NCBI RefSeq assembly: GCF_026745355.1
Contig: NC_079202.1
Location: forward strand, 42,362,561-42,426,560
From: Beta vulgaris subsp. vulgaris
Lineage: Eukaryota; Streptophyta; Magnoliopsida; Caryophyllales; Amaranthaceae
Reading direction: 5' to 3'
Length of the DNA stretch: 64,000 bases
Part shown: one piece after another, positions 24,460 through 35,316 of the stretch
How positions within the stretch are numbered: position 1 is the stretch's first letter
How the letters are laid out: the number at the start of each line of letters is the position of its first letter
Position numbers and translations under genes: made by a program
The notes under the pieces: model-generated
The model's input: the letters and a program-made list of their open reading frames with translations, nothing else
Database searches by the model: none
Told to the model about the DNA's origin: nothing

Positions 24460-27400
24460 CATGGCGGAGGTGCATACGGATACGAGTGTGAACACACTAC
24501 CGAGGATGAGTGTTTCGATTACGAAAAGGAAACGCGGCAATTGGTTAAGGCTCGCCGTGAAGAAAAAGGTTTACAAAGGCCAAGTAAGAACTTGGAGTTG
24601 AAAAAGAGGAAAGGAAGGGGACCTACAAAGTCACTAGGGAAACCCACCCTAATGACTTTGGAGTACGATCATTTGGGGCAACCTTGTGGAAAATGGCGTC
24701 AAAAGTATGCCATGCAAGTTGGGATTTGCATGCATAAGCTCTCCATTCTCCACTCATGGAAAGAGGTCCCGAGTCTTTGAAAAGATGATTTGGGAAGATA
24801 CTATGGTAAGATTCGCGTACAATACGTTTAGAATCTTAACACTTTAGTTAAATATACTATGTAATATTTACTAATTTGTGAAATGCGTTTTTTGTAGAAT
24901 CAATTCCATATTCCAAATGATGAAGCAAGAAGAATGTGTTTCTATCCGCGGTTGCCCAGAGGTTCCGAGACTTCAAGGCCAAGCTAGTGTCGGGGTGGAT
25001 CACGAAGCGGAGAAAAGTCGGGGGACAAAAAGAAGAAGAATATCTACGGGGGAGCACACATTCTTCTTCTGAGGCTTCACGGACACATCATTTGAGGCGC
25101 CCTCCAAGCTTCCATATCAGATATGGAGGCATATCACACTGAGGAGTGGCATGCATTTGTTGCACAAAAAACAACCCCGAAGCTGTTGTAAGAATATTTT
25201 ACTAGCTAAGATTTAATACTTTTAGATCCAGTATTATTGTATAACACCATACCTAACCTTTGTTTATATTTGTGTGTTTCAGGCATCTCGTGAGAAAATT
25301 AGCGCGAATGCAAAAGCTAGGAAGTATTATCACCATCTGGGTTCTCAGTCGTATAGTCAGGCGAGAGAATCGTGGATGTATATATGACCATTAGCCCACG
25401 ATTGCGTCGACCACGGCATCGGGCACTAGCTCTACGACACAGTTGCACAGCGCGCAACCAGATAGAGTGCTCGATTGGTGGTGTTCCATGCATGGGGTTG
25501 ATGCAAAGGGACAGAGAGTCATACCTGATCCCGGAACAAAACAGATAGCTAATGCCATTGTAAGTACATATTATAAGTTTTTGATAAGGTATACATAATA
25601 ATATAACTTGTGCGCTCACGAGTATTTCTCTCTTATCCTTATGCAGATTGGCTTGAAGGAAAAGGAGGCAACTGGTGAGTTCACTCCTAGAGGACAAGTT
25701 GATGCCTTACACGAGACTCTAGGACGGGACCAATATGGACGTGTGAGGGGCGTAGGAGGTGTCCGCCTCGGGGTGAGAAAGGTGTATGGTGATCAATACA
25801 CCTCTACGTCAAATCCAGTGCCTCCAGTGTCAATTCAGCAGCTTCCATAGATGTGGAGGCTATGAAAGCCCAGATTCGGGAGGAGCTCAGAGCGGAGATG
25901 ACTCAGAATTTCAACGCCATTTTGGCGCAGATGTGCTTTCTTACAGGGCAGTGTTCCTACGCAGCATGTTCCTATGCAGCCTCATCCAGATCCGGAGTTC
26001 ACGGTAATCATTTAATATCACAACTATTGTTCTTCAATATGTTGTTTCATAGACTAACTATGAATAGAGTTTTTTTTAAAGGAGAGACACCATGTGAGCT
26101 ATTGCTCAAGGAGATGGTCATGGAGTTTCATTATCGTTGCTTATGGTCTGCACAGCCCCCCAGGGACCGGGTACGATTGCACAACCAGCCAGTCGCTGAT
26201 ATTCACTATGTGGTCAGCGTTTCAGACATTGTGCCCGTTTCGAAGTTTCCTCTTCCGCTGCCGAATGCAGAGTTGGTGTACAGCATATTGACTGATGCCT
26301 TGGCAGTTATATTCTATGGCCGCGTGCATTGGTGCGGTTATCAGATCAGGTACAATGATTAACATAAGTTATATACATAGTTTTCTTTTATAGTTCCTAT
26401 ATATGATTGTCAGTAATATCTTTTAATTTAACTAATTACTAGGGTTCGGGGAAGGCCGACAGGAAGGGAAAGAAGGTAGCTTCACCTCAGGAGGCCGACG
26501 TGCCCAAGTGGAGAAAGTAAATTTTCTACGGCAAAGTCTCCACTCATTACGGAATGAGGTGGTGCAAGGCCTTACTCAACCGTGCTTTTGGCTACATGAG
26601 TGTGCTAGCGATGTAGATGATGAAGCAATGATTGAGATTAAGTTGTCGCACCACCAATTCCACTACTTTGAGGAACATCGACCTTCATTTCTAAGGTTGA
26701 TATTAAAGAATTCTTACTTGAGGAAGAGTTGAATGTTTCCATGATACAAACATTCATGAGGTAATACTTTATTAGTATATAAATTAATAAATATACATAT
26801 ATGCCTAATTAAGTAGTATTCAATCCAACTAATAACTTCCATAATAAGTTTTATTTTATCAATATGATTCTCAGGCTATTATACAATGATTTGAGGCATC
26901 TAGTAGCCAATGTTTGGTTGGTTATGTCCAAGCTTGTACGAGATCAGTTGCGTACAAAACAAAAGGAGGTGAAAGATATCTCAAGGATTCTTTAAGCATG
27001 TTCTCGTCTTGGATATAAGATCATTTTCTTTCCTTACATTGAATCGTATGCTTCTTAAATCACTTTTCTTTAATTAAATTGACCTATTAGTTGTTCTACG
27101 ATATAATAATTTTTATTGTTGTAGGAACCATTGGACACTGATTGCAATATGTTTGTCACGTAACGAAGTCTACCACTTTGATTCTTTGCGTAAAGAACAA
27201 TACGGTCCTTACTAGTCAATCATTGTTAATAGTAGCCTAATCGAAACTCATATATACACACTTATTAACTTAAATGTACATCTAATCTTATAATAATGTA
27301 TTGATTAGTGTGATGAAGGGGTTATTGCATCTGGACTTCGACAACCAAAACCTCCTGTTTGGCATTTAGTCGAGGTAACATGAGTAATTTTTTGCATCCT

Positions 27401-28100
27401 TTTATAGAAACACATAATACATATCTAACATGTCATTTATTGCATCTTTGGTGAATTTTAGTGTCCGGTACAAGTAGGTAGACGTGCGTGTGGGTATTAC
27501 GTCATGAGGTTCATGCTCGATATCGTCAACCATTGCAAATATGTTGGTGATCTTCGAAAGGTATGTAACTTTTAGGTTTCCAATTGTTGTTTGTTGCATT
27601 TCCGGCCTATTTTGGCCTTTTCGCTCCCAAAAATAGTTATGAAGTGATTTAACCCCAAATTCTCTTTGAACATGATTATATGAGGCATAATATAACTAGT
27701 ATGTAGATTTTTAGGCTTGCATATGTTATTGTTTGTTGCATTTCGGGAACGAAAAGGCCATTTCCGGCCTATTTTGGCCTTTTCGCTCCCAAAATGTACT
27801 TATCAAGTCATTTAACCCCAAATTTTCTTTGAACATGATTATATGAGATATATTATAACTAGTGTGTAGACTTTTAGGCTTGCATTTGATCTTGATTGAA
27901 TTTCGGGAAGGTATATGTCATTTTTAGAAGTATTAACTACGGTAAAATGATTGAACTCTTATATATGTGTTTATTCCTTGGTTGTTTTGCAAGGTTTATG
28001 CGAATTCCACACCACGTTTGAGGAACTTATTCACCAAAAAAAAATTGATGAAGTTCGGGATAAGTTGGCGTCCCACATTATCGATGATTGCATAGGATGA
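24460..28100 (+). pseudogene. Second CACTA gene: plant-transposase domain plus Ulp1-like protease
   Basis: Several exon-like blocks are separated by AT-rich introns. 24460-24780 reads GHGGGAYGYECEHTTEDECF and a basic stretch with KKRKGRGPTKS, typical of the PF03004-type En/Spm protein. A second block at 25640-25790 reads GLKEKEATGEFTPRGQVDAL and GRDQYGRVRGVGGVRLG. From 26990 there is a C48 (Ulp1, SUMO-protease-like) region: IFFPYIES joined across an intron to NHWTLIAI (catalytic His), then YHFDSL (catalytic Asp), then a CPVQVGRRACGYYVMRFM exon at 27462 (catalytic Cys in ACGYY) and a last exon ending in TGA at 28098-28100. Exon limits at 27375 and 27560 have good GT donors. The 160-bp repeats sit in the last intron. 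Some exons are shifted, so I treat it as decayed. Confidence 0.78.
27595..27900 (+). repeat. Two more copies of the 160-bp repeat
   Basis: Same unit as 23380-24225 (TGAACATGATTATATGAG, TTTCGGGAACGAAAAGGCCA), lying between the catalytic-Cys exon and the last exon of the Ulp1-like gene. Confidence 0.9.
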
Positions 28101-28249
28101 GATTTAGCTCGAATGTACTAGTTTCTATCAATCCTATGTACACTTTTTACATTATTAAATATATTTAAAGTTAATTATTACCTTTCTCCACTTGTCATAT
28201 ATTATCGTATTGCAATTTGCAAATTTTTTTTTTGTCCAAGGGAGGTTTT

Positions 28250-28610
28250 GGGTGGGGTGAGGTGGTGGGGGGGGGGGGGGGGGGGGGGTGGTGGGGGCTG
28301 CTGGGGTGTGGCATGGGTGTAGCTGGGGGTTGTGGGAGTGGGTGCAGTGGGGCATTGGGGTGGGTGCTGGGAAGGGGGCCAGTGGGGTGGGGGCTGGGAG
28401 GGGGCAGTGGGGTGGGGGCTGGGAGTGGGTAGTGGGGTGAGTGTGGGCAGTGGGGGTGGGCTGGGAGGGTGTTAGGGTGGGCAGTGGAGGGTGTGAGGGT
28501 GGGAGGGGTGGGCAGTGGGGGTGTGAGGGTGGGCAGGGGTGGGTGTGAGGGTGGGTGGGGTGGGCAGGGGTGGGTGTGAGGGTGGGCAGTGGAGGGTGGG
28601 CTGCTGTGTG
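28250..28610. repeat. G-rich low-complexity tract
   Basis: A run of more than 20 consecutive G with single interruptions, followed by GGGTGGGCAGTGGGG-type repeats on the + strand. The tract lies next to the right subterminal repeats; the C-rich tract at 24225-24415 is its strand-opposite counterpart in the same element. Confidence 0.95.
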
Positions 28611-28639
28611 CAGGAGCAGGAGCAGGCAAAAAAAAAATT

Positions 28640-28975
28640 CAGTGAAGAGCGCAACGCTTCTTCTTAGAAGGGATGCGCTAGTTGGAACTAGCGCAACCCT
28701 TCTTGCTTAGAAGGGCTGCGCTTGTTCCAACTAGCGCAGCCCTTCATAGTCGCATGGCTCCTGGAGCCAGTAGCCCTTCAAGCTTAGAAGGGTTGCGCTT
28801 GTTGAAAAAGCGCAGCCCTTCAAGCTTAGAAGGGTTGCGCTAGTTAAGAAGGCGCAGCCCTTTAAGCTTAGAAGGGCTGCGCTTTACTAGTGCAGCCCTA
28901 CTTGAAAAGTGACGGGAGGCTGTCAGAAAGCGCAGCCCTACAGGCCATTTTTAGCGCAGCCCTTCTACATTTTTC
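28640..28975. repeat. Right subterminal inverted repeats of the CACTA element
   Basis: Copies of AGAAGGGCTGCGC(TTGTTC) alternate with GCGCAGCCCTTC. Arms often include CTAGTT or GTTCCAACTAG spacers not seen at the left end. Confidence 0.85.
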
Positions 28976-28983
28976 CACTAGTG

Positions 28984-29547
28984 TCACTCGTTCCTTTACA
29001 ATGGAACTAGAAACAAAAAGTTTTGCTTTAGTCTTCTTGCTCCAATGCTGCTCCAGTACCAAATATAGAAACATCTTCACTTAGTCTTCAAAATCCAAAC
29101 TTGATTTCTTCCTTGACTTAGTATTGTCTTTGTTCCTTTCATTGATACCTTGAAATACACTCACTTAAACAACTTGTTATATTATTCCAATACTTAATTT
29201 GCATCTTTGTTTCTTTGTCAACATCAAAACTAGGATTCAACACGTATAATTTAACTTCGTTAAAGTTCAATTAAAACAATTGACTAGACTAAGCTAGAAG
29301 GATTGAGATTAGACTCGCCCAAACTAGATCTTATTATATGTGATTGTGAAGTGTATAGGCGAACATAACTAACTTAGATATAAATGACAAAGTTACGAGG
29401 ATACCATAACTAAGTTTTTCGTTCCTTTATATTTATTTACTAAGGGCAGGCAAAAAAGGTATTATATACCCCCATCATGTCCCTCCTTCGCCTTATACCA
29501 TCCTTTCTCATGTACTATTGTGATTGATAAGGAGGTGTCTAATCCCT
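28984..29547. other. Resumption of the repeat interrupted by the CACTA element; no gene
   Basis: The sequence starts at the right-hand TCA duplication and continues the GTTCC-rich style seen at 13860-13994. No coding region recognised. Confidence 0.4.
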
Positions 29548-29555
29548 ATCTTGAG

Positions 29556-30016
29556 TAGGAGTGTGCATCGATCTAGTACCGGACCGAATCGGTTGGACTG
29601 TGAAATGGAATCTGAATTTTTTTGGACCGGACCAGTACGGTTACGATCTGATCCAGTTTTGAACCAATTGGACCAGAATTTTTATTTTTATTTAAAAAGA
29701 ATCTTTTTTGCTTAGTTTTAAACATATTTATAAATTCGATAGATTAAATCTAATAATTCTAAAATAAATTATCTTAAAGCCAATAAAAGTGAGGTTTTAA
29801 CTTTCTAAATTTTAAAAAAATTTAACCCTTTAACCTATTTTTACCAAAAAAAAAACAAAAATTCTTATCCACTAGTCCGAACCGGAAAATTTCGAATTTG
29901 GACCGGACCGAACCTGAAATCCGAAATCCCAAATTTTCACGGACCGGAAACCGGATAGAAATTCCTATCCGATTTGGGTCCGAATTTCAGTCCCGGTCTA
30001 AAACCGTACACCCCTA
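29556..30016. mobile_element. hAT-type MITE 1
   Basis: Starts TAGGAGTGTGCATCG and ends CCGTACACCCCTA (imperfect terminal inverted repeats), with an 8-bp direct duplication, ATCTTGAG, at 29548-29555 and 30017-30024. The interior is rich in GGACCGG- and CCGAA-type repeats. An 8-bp duplication with TAGG..CCTA ends is characteristic of hAT elements. No transposase. Confidence 0.9.
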
Positions 30017-30604
30017 ATCTTGAGTATGTTCATCCCTCCACTAGTGGAAAAAACATCAAGTGCTCCGGTTAAAAATCGTACAAGTGCTCCGTATTTGACC
30101 CGTAGCAGACGCCATACGAGCACTTGAGCATTTATCAAGTGCTCCGGTTGAAAACCGGAGCACTTAGATTCACAAGTGCTCCGGTTGTATTAATAACCGG
30201 AGCACTTGTGATTATTATATGCTCAAAATAATTCAAGTGCTCCGGTTGTTAAGAAAAAACCGGAGCACTTGTGAATCAAGTGCTCCGGTTTTTTCTTAAC
30301 AACCGGAGCACTTGAATTATTTTCTTTTTTTTAAAAAAAACCACTGCTACTGCCAGCATACAAGCTAGCAGCAGCTAGTAGCATAATATAGTAATAATAT
30401 CACTAACATTTTACAAATGCAATCCAAAAGCAGCATCTGCCTGCACATTTTACAAATGAATGCAAGCGTTCCATGCATTTCATGTTGCAGCTTTTCCAGC
30501 TCATTCCTTAAAACTTATATTTGCACAGTTTCAGCCCTTTATTTCATCACTAACATTATAGTATAACAGAAGTACATACAAAATCTGTCTTTAAAAAAGC
30601 ACCT

Positions 30605-30833
30605 AAACTCTTTCCATGGGATTAACATCCACAATCAGCCTCTTAGTTTCACACTTTGATAGCACGATGACTTTCAACTTCTTTGCACTCGTGTTCGAGA
30701 TTGTGTTCGTTATGCCAGAAGGCGTAGGCACTGAGGATGGCTTAATCAAAATATCGATCTCAGATCCGTCTGTGAGCTCATATTCGCGTAAATATCTATT
30801 ATCCTGCAACTCAATAATCCTCTCCACGTACAA
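30605..30833 (-). pseudogene. Ubiquitin-like domain fragment inside CACTA
   Basis: The minus-strand frame reads IIELQDNRYLREYELTDGSE, then IDILIKPSS, which has the shape of the C-terminal end of a ubiquitin-like fold (compare GRTLADYNI in ubiquitin). After a Ser/Thr-rich linker comes KKLKVIVLSKCETKRLIVDV, like the first two strands of another ubiquitin-like domain. It stops at TAG after NPMERV. So the piece seems to span the junction of two tandem ubiquitin-like domains. Identity is by fold resemblance only and the parent gene is not known. Confidence 0.5.
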
Positions 30834-31675
30834 TGTTAATAGACGTTTAGGAAAACCAGTAAATCAACTATCCACATTTAGTACAGATTACAGAAACTTC
30901 TTTGTCAATTGTGAAAGGTATTAATTACTAATTAGCACCATAAATAACATAAAACATCTTTCAGATATTACAACTCTTGAAAATACAAAGAATAGGAGGC
31001 AAAAAAAGTAACATCAACATACTAATTTGTTTTAGGGAGATGAGATCATAAGGGATTTTGATTCCATCATAAATTTATAAACCTTTATTAATCCTCCATG
31101 TAAAGATTAGCCATTTAAGATACTTTCCATTTTCTTTCATTAATTAGTTCAGATTATGACTCATAAAAGATCCACTATTTTTCTGATCATGCATTTTCAA
31201 CCATTGGTTTAGGAAATGAACCGAATCTCAAAGGATAGCAAATCAAATTAATATATCTGTAATTGTTACTAGAACTTTTTTTTCCAACCCCATGTATAAC
31301 ATAATTTTGCTACGTCAAGTTCAGAAAAATAACCTCATTATATAATTCCAAATTTCCCATGATTATACTACAAAATTAAGGATTACAAAAATACATTAAA
31401 AAACCCATATAAACAACAAGAAAATGGGAAAAGAAAAGGGAAAAGTTTATGATAATTAGACCTTCAATTTGGTAGTGATTCTCCTTCAACTGCGCAATAG
31501 AATCACACAAATCAACCTCAATAGAAAGTCTTTGGTGATGTTGAGAATTAGAAATGGGTAATTTAAGAAAAAATATGATTTTCTTGGAAAAAGAATGAAA
31601 ATCTTCATTCATTATTTTGAGTTTTTCAGGTGATTTTAGCTTTTCAAGGTGGTTTGCAACAACAAAGTGCATATT

Positions 31676-32881
31676 AGAATTGACTTCCATCATCGGAAAA
31701 TTCAAACGTTTGGTTCCATATATGATCCAGAGTCCTGTATACAACCTTCATGGATATGCCAAAGTAAAATTTAAGCACTATATTTAATATTCGGAAAATG
31801 AGAAAAGTGAGCACTTGCAAACCAAAGTAGGAAATATAACAGGGTCATCTTTAAAAAGCATGACACTCTAAACTTGGCCAAACAACAACAAATGTGGCAA
31901 AGACAGGTTTTAGGAGGTCAAAACATGTCACCAGCCTTGCCCACTGACAAGCAAGCCAGCAACTCATATTGCTACATACAGTTAACGCAACAACTTCCTA
32001 AGCAGTTTCAGATTTCCAGTGACTTATTACTACATTTACATTAAGGCTACCATTTCAGGTATAAGAAAACCATGTTTCAGCATAATACCTTTGTTCTCCT
32101 CGTCTCATTTCCATACTGGACTTTAACATATGGTCACTTGTTCCCCTGAAGTCAGCACCGACAAGATCCTTGGCCTCGACGAGAACAAGCTCAATCCATC
32201 CATTACCTGGCCCACCATTGGAAACCTAGCCAAAAAAAACTCAGTAACTATATAAGATGGAAGTAGACTTCTTCAATTAACACCTTGCATAACATTAGAC
32301 ACTTCCAGGAATAATTATTATGAAAATTATAATGTCCATAGATCTGTCAATACATTGAGGTTGGTTTATAGTTTGTCGAGTTATTGAAAAACCATTTATA
32401 CAATAAAAATGCAAAATGGGCAGAAGAAACACCAACCAATTCTTTAAATCTTCTGTCAAAAAATGCATAATATTGCAGGTGGACATTCCTATAACCTTCA
32501 TGAAATGCATTAATCCATAACTCAAGCAATAATGAACCTTCAACTCCACTTCAAATGGACATTCCTATAACATGAATTACATTCAGTATATGGCAGAACT
32601 CTTGCTATGTAGATTGAATAAGAAATTGATGTTAACTAAATACTTTTATAACAAAATCTAAGATTTTTAGCCATTGACAAGCTTATGCATGAAAATAAAG
32701 AATTGATAAAATGTGCAAAAGCAAAATATATCTTGTACCTCCCCCGAATCCAATTCCTCAAATGGAATACTCATTTTGATTTCTTTTCCGCAACACTCAA
32801 CACGTTTGACTATGACTCCTAAATCAGGACCTAGCGCCCAAAATATAGTGGAATCGTCATCGCAATATCTAATCTGAATTC
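31676..32881 (-). pseudogene. C2-domain protein gene fragment with introns, inside CACTA
   Basis: Three exon-like blocks on the minus strand. 32881 to 32738 reads [20 protein letters not shown] and GKEIKMSIPFEELDSGE. 32227 to 32094 reads NGWIELVLVEAKDLVGADFR then GTSD, the start of a C2 domain; after GTSD a one-base loss shifts the frame, and the next frame reads YVKVQYGNETRRTK up to a GT donor. 31746 to about 31676 follows an AG acceptor and reads VVYRTLDHIWNQTFEFSDDG before a TAA. The order and wording match plant synaptotagmin/tricalbin-like (NTMC2-type) C2 proteins, which bind phospholipid and Ca2+ at membrane contacts. Retained introns show DNA-level capture, not reverse transcription. 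Not functional. Confidence 0.72.
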
Positions 32882-33580
32882 AAGAGTGAAGCTATAAGAT
32901 TAAGCACAAATAATGAAAGCTTCAAGTGTTCTATTTTCTTAGTAGGCATCTGTCTTCTCGGTAGTAAATCCATTGCAACTGGAATGAACATGGGCTCTTT
33001 GACAGGCTGGCCAGAAGTTGGTGGCACCTCTTGGCTAAAAATTTGTCCCACCCAAGGATATCTCTTACATCACACTTGACCAAAAGAAACTAAAACTGAA
33101 GAATAACCCAGGTAAATGATATTTCAGAGAGAAATTAACATCAGACAGGACAAGAGCTAACATAGAAGTAATAGGTGAAACCAAGCCATACGATAAAAAA
33201 AAAAAAAACAGAATTTCAAACGAATACATTATTAAAACCAAGTCATTACTGAAACCTAGATGAAAACCTTGACGTTGAGAATGCTCAAAAATCTGTGGAC
33301 TAACATTATAATTTTAAACAGAAAATAGGGCTTAAATTGCAAATTCCCAGAAAATATGAAAACATACCAACGAAATATGCAATTAAAGAAATTTAACTAG
33401 AAAAAGAGATGCAATCTAAGGAAAAAGGAGGATGAACAGATTGCTGCAACAATTCACCTATTAATTCTAACCTTAATTAGGTTCACTAAACATAAACATT
33501 CAGACATAAGATTTGATATCAAATATAATCCGAAACTCGAAACATACATTGAAGTACTTACTGTACCATTGCATATGAAA

Positions 33581-33924
33581 ACGGTAAGAATTCTGGAACC
33601 TAGCACGAGCACCACGTCAACAAATTTCTGGTAGTAAGCGACCAATGCTTTGGCGATGCTTTGTCGGATAGCGTAGATCTGAGAAGTGTGACCTCCTCCT
33701 TTCACACGAATACGCATGTCGGCACCGTTGAATTTAGATCGACCAAGTAAAAGGATGGGCTCGAACACTTTGTAGCGAAGGATCTCCGGTTGAACTAGCT
33801 CGATTGGGGTTCAATTGATCATGATTAGACCGCGACTGATCTTGCAGTAGGTTACTGCGATTGCGGTTTTTTTGCGACCGAAGCATTGCACTGAGTGGAC
33901 TGGAGATGGTGGTGTCGCTGCCAT
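33581..33924 (-). pseudogene. RPS16: Cytosolic ribosomal protein S16 (uS9) fragment inside CACTA
   Basis: Starts [20 protein letters not shown] at 33924 and continues through [20 protein letters not shown] and [20 protein letters not shown] to [13 protein letters not shown], nearly identical to plant 40S protein S16. A TGA at 33811-33813 replaces the glycine after IN. After FVD (about 33617) the sequence jumps directly to the C-terminal [12 protein letters not shown], read in a shifted frame. About 35 internal codons have been deleted, apparently at a GACGTGGTG-like junction. The frame without the deletion runs on to unrelated residues. Clear captured copy, not functional. Confidence 0.93.
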
Positions 33925-34568
33925 GGTTATGGTTACTATTGTTTGTGCGTTGAGGCGCAAGATGACTGATGAGAGGGGATAAATTAGGGTTTTTTTTGTA
34001 TGGCAACAGTTTCGGACTGGCTTAAGTGAAAGGGGTTTGGGCTTTTAGATATTATGGCTTTTAGATATTATGAACAGTGAGGAGAGAGTAAAAGGAAAAT
34101 AATTATTTAGAGGAAAACTTGTGCAAGTGCTTGGGTTGATTAACCGGAGCACTTATTAACAAGTGCTCCGGTTGACTATTTAAACGGAGCACTTGACATC
34201 AAGTGCTCCGGTGGGCTATTCAACCGGAGCACTTGTAAATTTTTTATATTAAAATTTTCACAAGTGCTTGGGTTGATTATTCAACCGAAGCACTTGACAA
34301 GTAGCACAAGGAGTTTTTTCCACTAATGCTCTCATAAGCCCCGTCCTTTAGACAAACTGACAAACATAAGTAAGGCATTCCCCACCCCTACCTCCTTTTT
34401 ACTATAATTACCTCCTCAACCCCTAATCACACACCATTATAGTAATTGACATCGTAATTAACTATTTGGGAGAACTATGTTTCTTTGTGTTTGAGTTTGG
34501 GAAAACAATTAAACACTTGCCATTACGATATTTTGGGGTAGCTTGCGCGCAGTACAACTAGTATCCAA

Positions 34569-34626
34569 ATAAGTGACACACTCCTCTCATAAAGCTCTAA
34601 AATAAAAGGGAGAAGTGTGTCACTTA
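34569..34626. repeat. Short hairpin
   Basis: AAGTGACACACTCCTCTC is followed after about 20 nt by GGGAGAAGTGTGTCACTT, an 18-bp inverted repeat with two mismatches. It could be a tiny MITE or fold as RNA; I see no further support. Confidence 0.6.
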
Positions 34627-34726
34627 CTTAGTTACATAGGTTAGTAACTATTATCTTTGACAAATATTTTTAAAGACACTTATTTTTTTTAAGTCGACAC
34701 AAGAAAGATATAAAATTTCACAAATT

Positions 34727-34959
34727 CTTCGGTATAACTGTTACACCATAACTTATAGTGCAACAATGGGCTGCCCAAAAACTAACGTTTCTTTTGTAAA
34801 AAAAAAAAAACTCAAATGACAAAATCACATCAAAATTTAAGGATCCTATTTCAATAGAAACTTGATGAGTCGATCTGCCTACACGTCTTGCTTTTACTGC
34901 GATATCGGGAGTTCCTCCATGTATTACTTTACTTATGTCATTATTAATATAGTTCATAT
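34727..34959. mobile_element. Left part of a MITE interrupted by the copia element
   Basis: From CTTCGGTATAACTGTTACACC the sequence parallels the MITE in intron 3 of mL46 (45069-45290): ACCATAACTTATA, then CTTTTGTAAAAAAAAA, then CTCAAATGACA. The related right part, TTTATTGGAGTATACATCAT followed by GTTACACAATAAATTATAAC, resumes at 41552-41610, just past the copia element. The copia element therefore landed inside an older MITE copy. Confidence 0.65.
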
Positions 34960-35200
34960 TGTTACAATAGTTGTGACTGTCAGTTTGGAGTACACCAACT
35001 TTGACAATGCCCAGCAGCATTCAATGCAATGCTACGTTTTTCTACCGCCCTACTCTACTCTATGTAAACAGTGGTATAATTTACCACTATAAATATGTAA
35101 GCGTAAGATTGAGAATTTACACATACGTATCAGATCAAAATACTTCAATATACAAAACTCTCTCTACTTGTATTATCTTATTTCAATATTTCTCACAACA
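34960..35200 (+). repeat. 5' LTR of the copia element
   Basis: TGTTACAATAGTTGTGACTG to TTTCTCACAACA. A TATA-like TATAAATATG lies at about 35088, followed by CTCTCTCTAC, as expected for a U3-R transition. Confidence 0.95.
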
Positions 35201-35202
35201 CG

Positions 35203-35215
35203 TTATCAGCACGAG
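35203..35215 (+). promoter_or_regulatory. Putative primer-binding site
   Basis: TTATCAGCACGAG follows the 5' LTR after a two-base gap. Its TATCAG core resembles the initiator methionine tRNA complement used by copia elements (TGGTATCAGAGC), but the rest deviates, so priming by a fragment or variant of that tRNA is inferred. Confidence 0.6.
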
Positions 35216-35316
35216 TGTTCTATCGAATTTTTTTTTAAGGTATCTTTAAAATCTTTACATCCATTTTTTTTAAGTTTAAATTTTTTTCTCCAAGCCCAAC
35301 CCTTTACTATCCGAAC

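Larger units (their letters stand above)
13995..28983 (+). mobile_element. 15-kb CACTA (En/Spm-type) transposon, disrupted
   Basis: Ends CACTAGGGGAAAAAAC (left) and TTTTTCCACTAGTG (right), flanked by a TCA duplication at 13992-13994 and 28984-28986. Both subterminal zones (about 14005-14395 and 28640-28975) carry many inverted copies of AAGGGCTGCGCTTTT and its complement, the usual transposase-binding arrangement. Inside, in order: a triplet-like minisatellite (14510-14830), the TNP2 transposase gene (15650-23337), tandem repeats, and a second gene with a plant-transposase domain and an Ulp1-like protease (24460-28100). It has been inactivated by frameshifts, a solo LTR and a nested CACTA relative. 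As drawn it is the best candidate former autonomous partner for elements A and C. Confidence 0.93.
30039..34328. mobile_element. CACTA element of a second family carrying host gene pieces
   Basis: Left end CACTAGTGGAAAAAAC and right end GTTTTTTCCACTAATG, with a CTC duplication at 30036-30038 and 34329-34331. Subterminal hairpins use a different motif, CAAGTGCTCCGGTT and its complement AACCGGAGCACTTG (30055-30315 and 34125-34305), so this is not the AAGGGCTGCGC family. There is no transposase inside. Instead the minus strand carries fragments of a ubiquitin-like gene, a C2-domain gene with its introns, and ribosomal protein S16. This is the architecture described for gene-capturing (Pack-type) CACTA elements. 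Confidence 0.9.

Noticed and set aside
28195..28654. Proline-rich minus-strand frames over the G-rich tract
   Set aside because: Composition only: GGGTGGG repeats read as Pro/His/Thr; no start context or domain.
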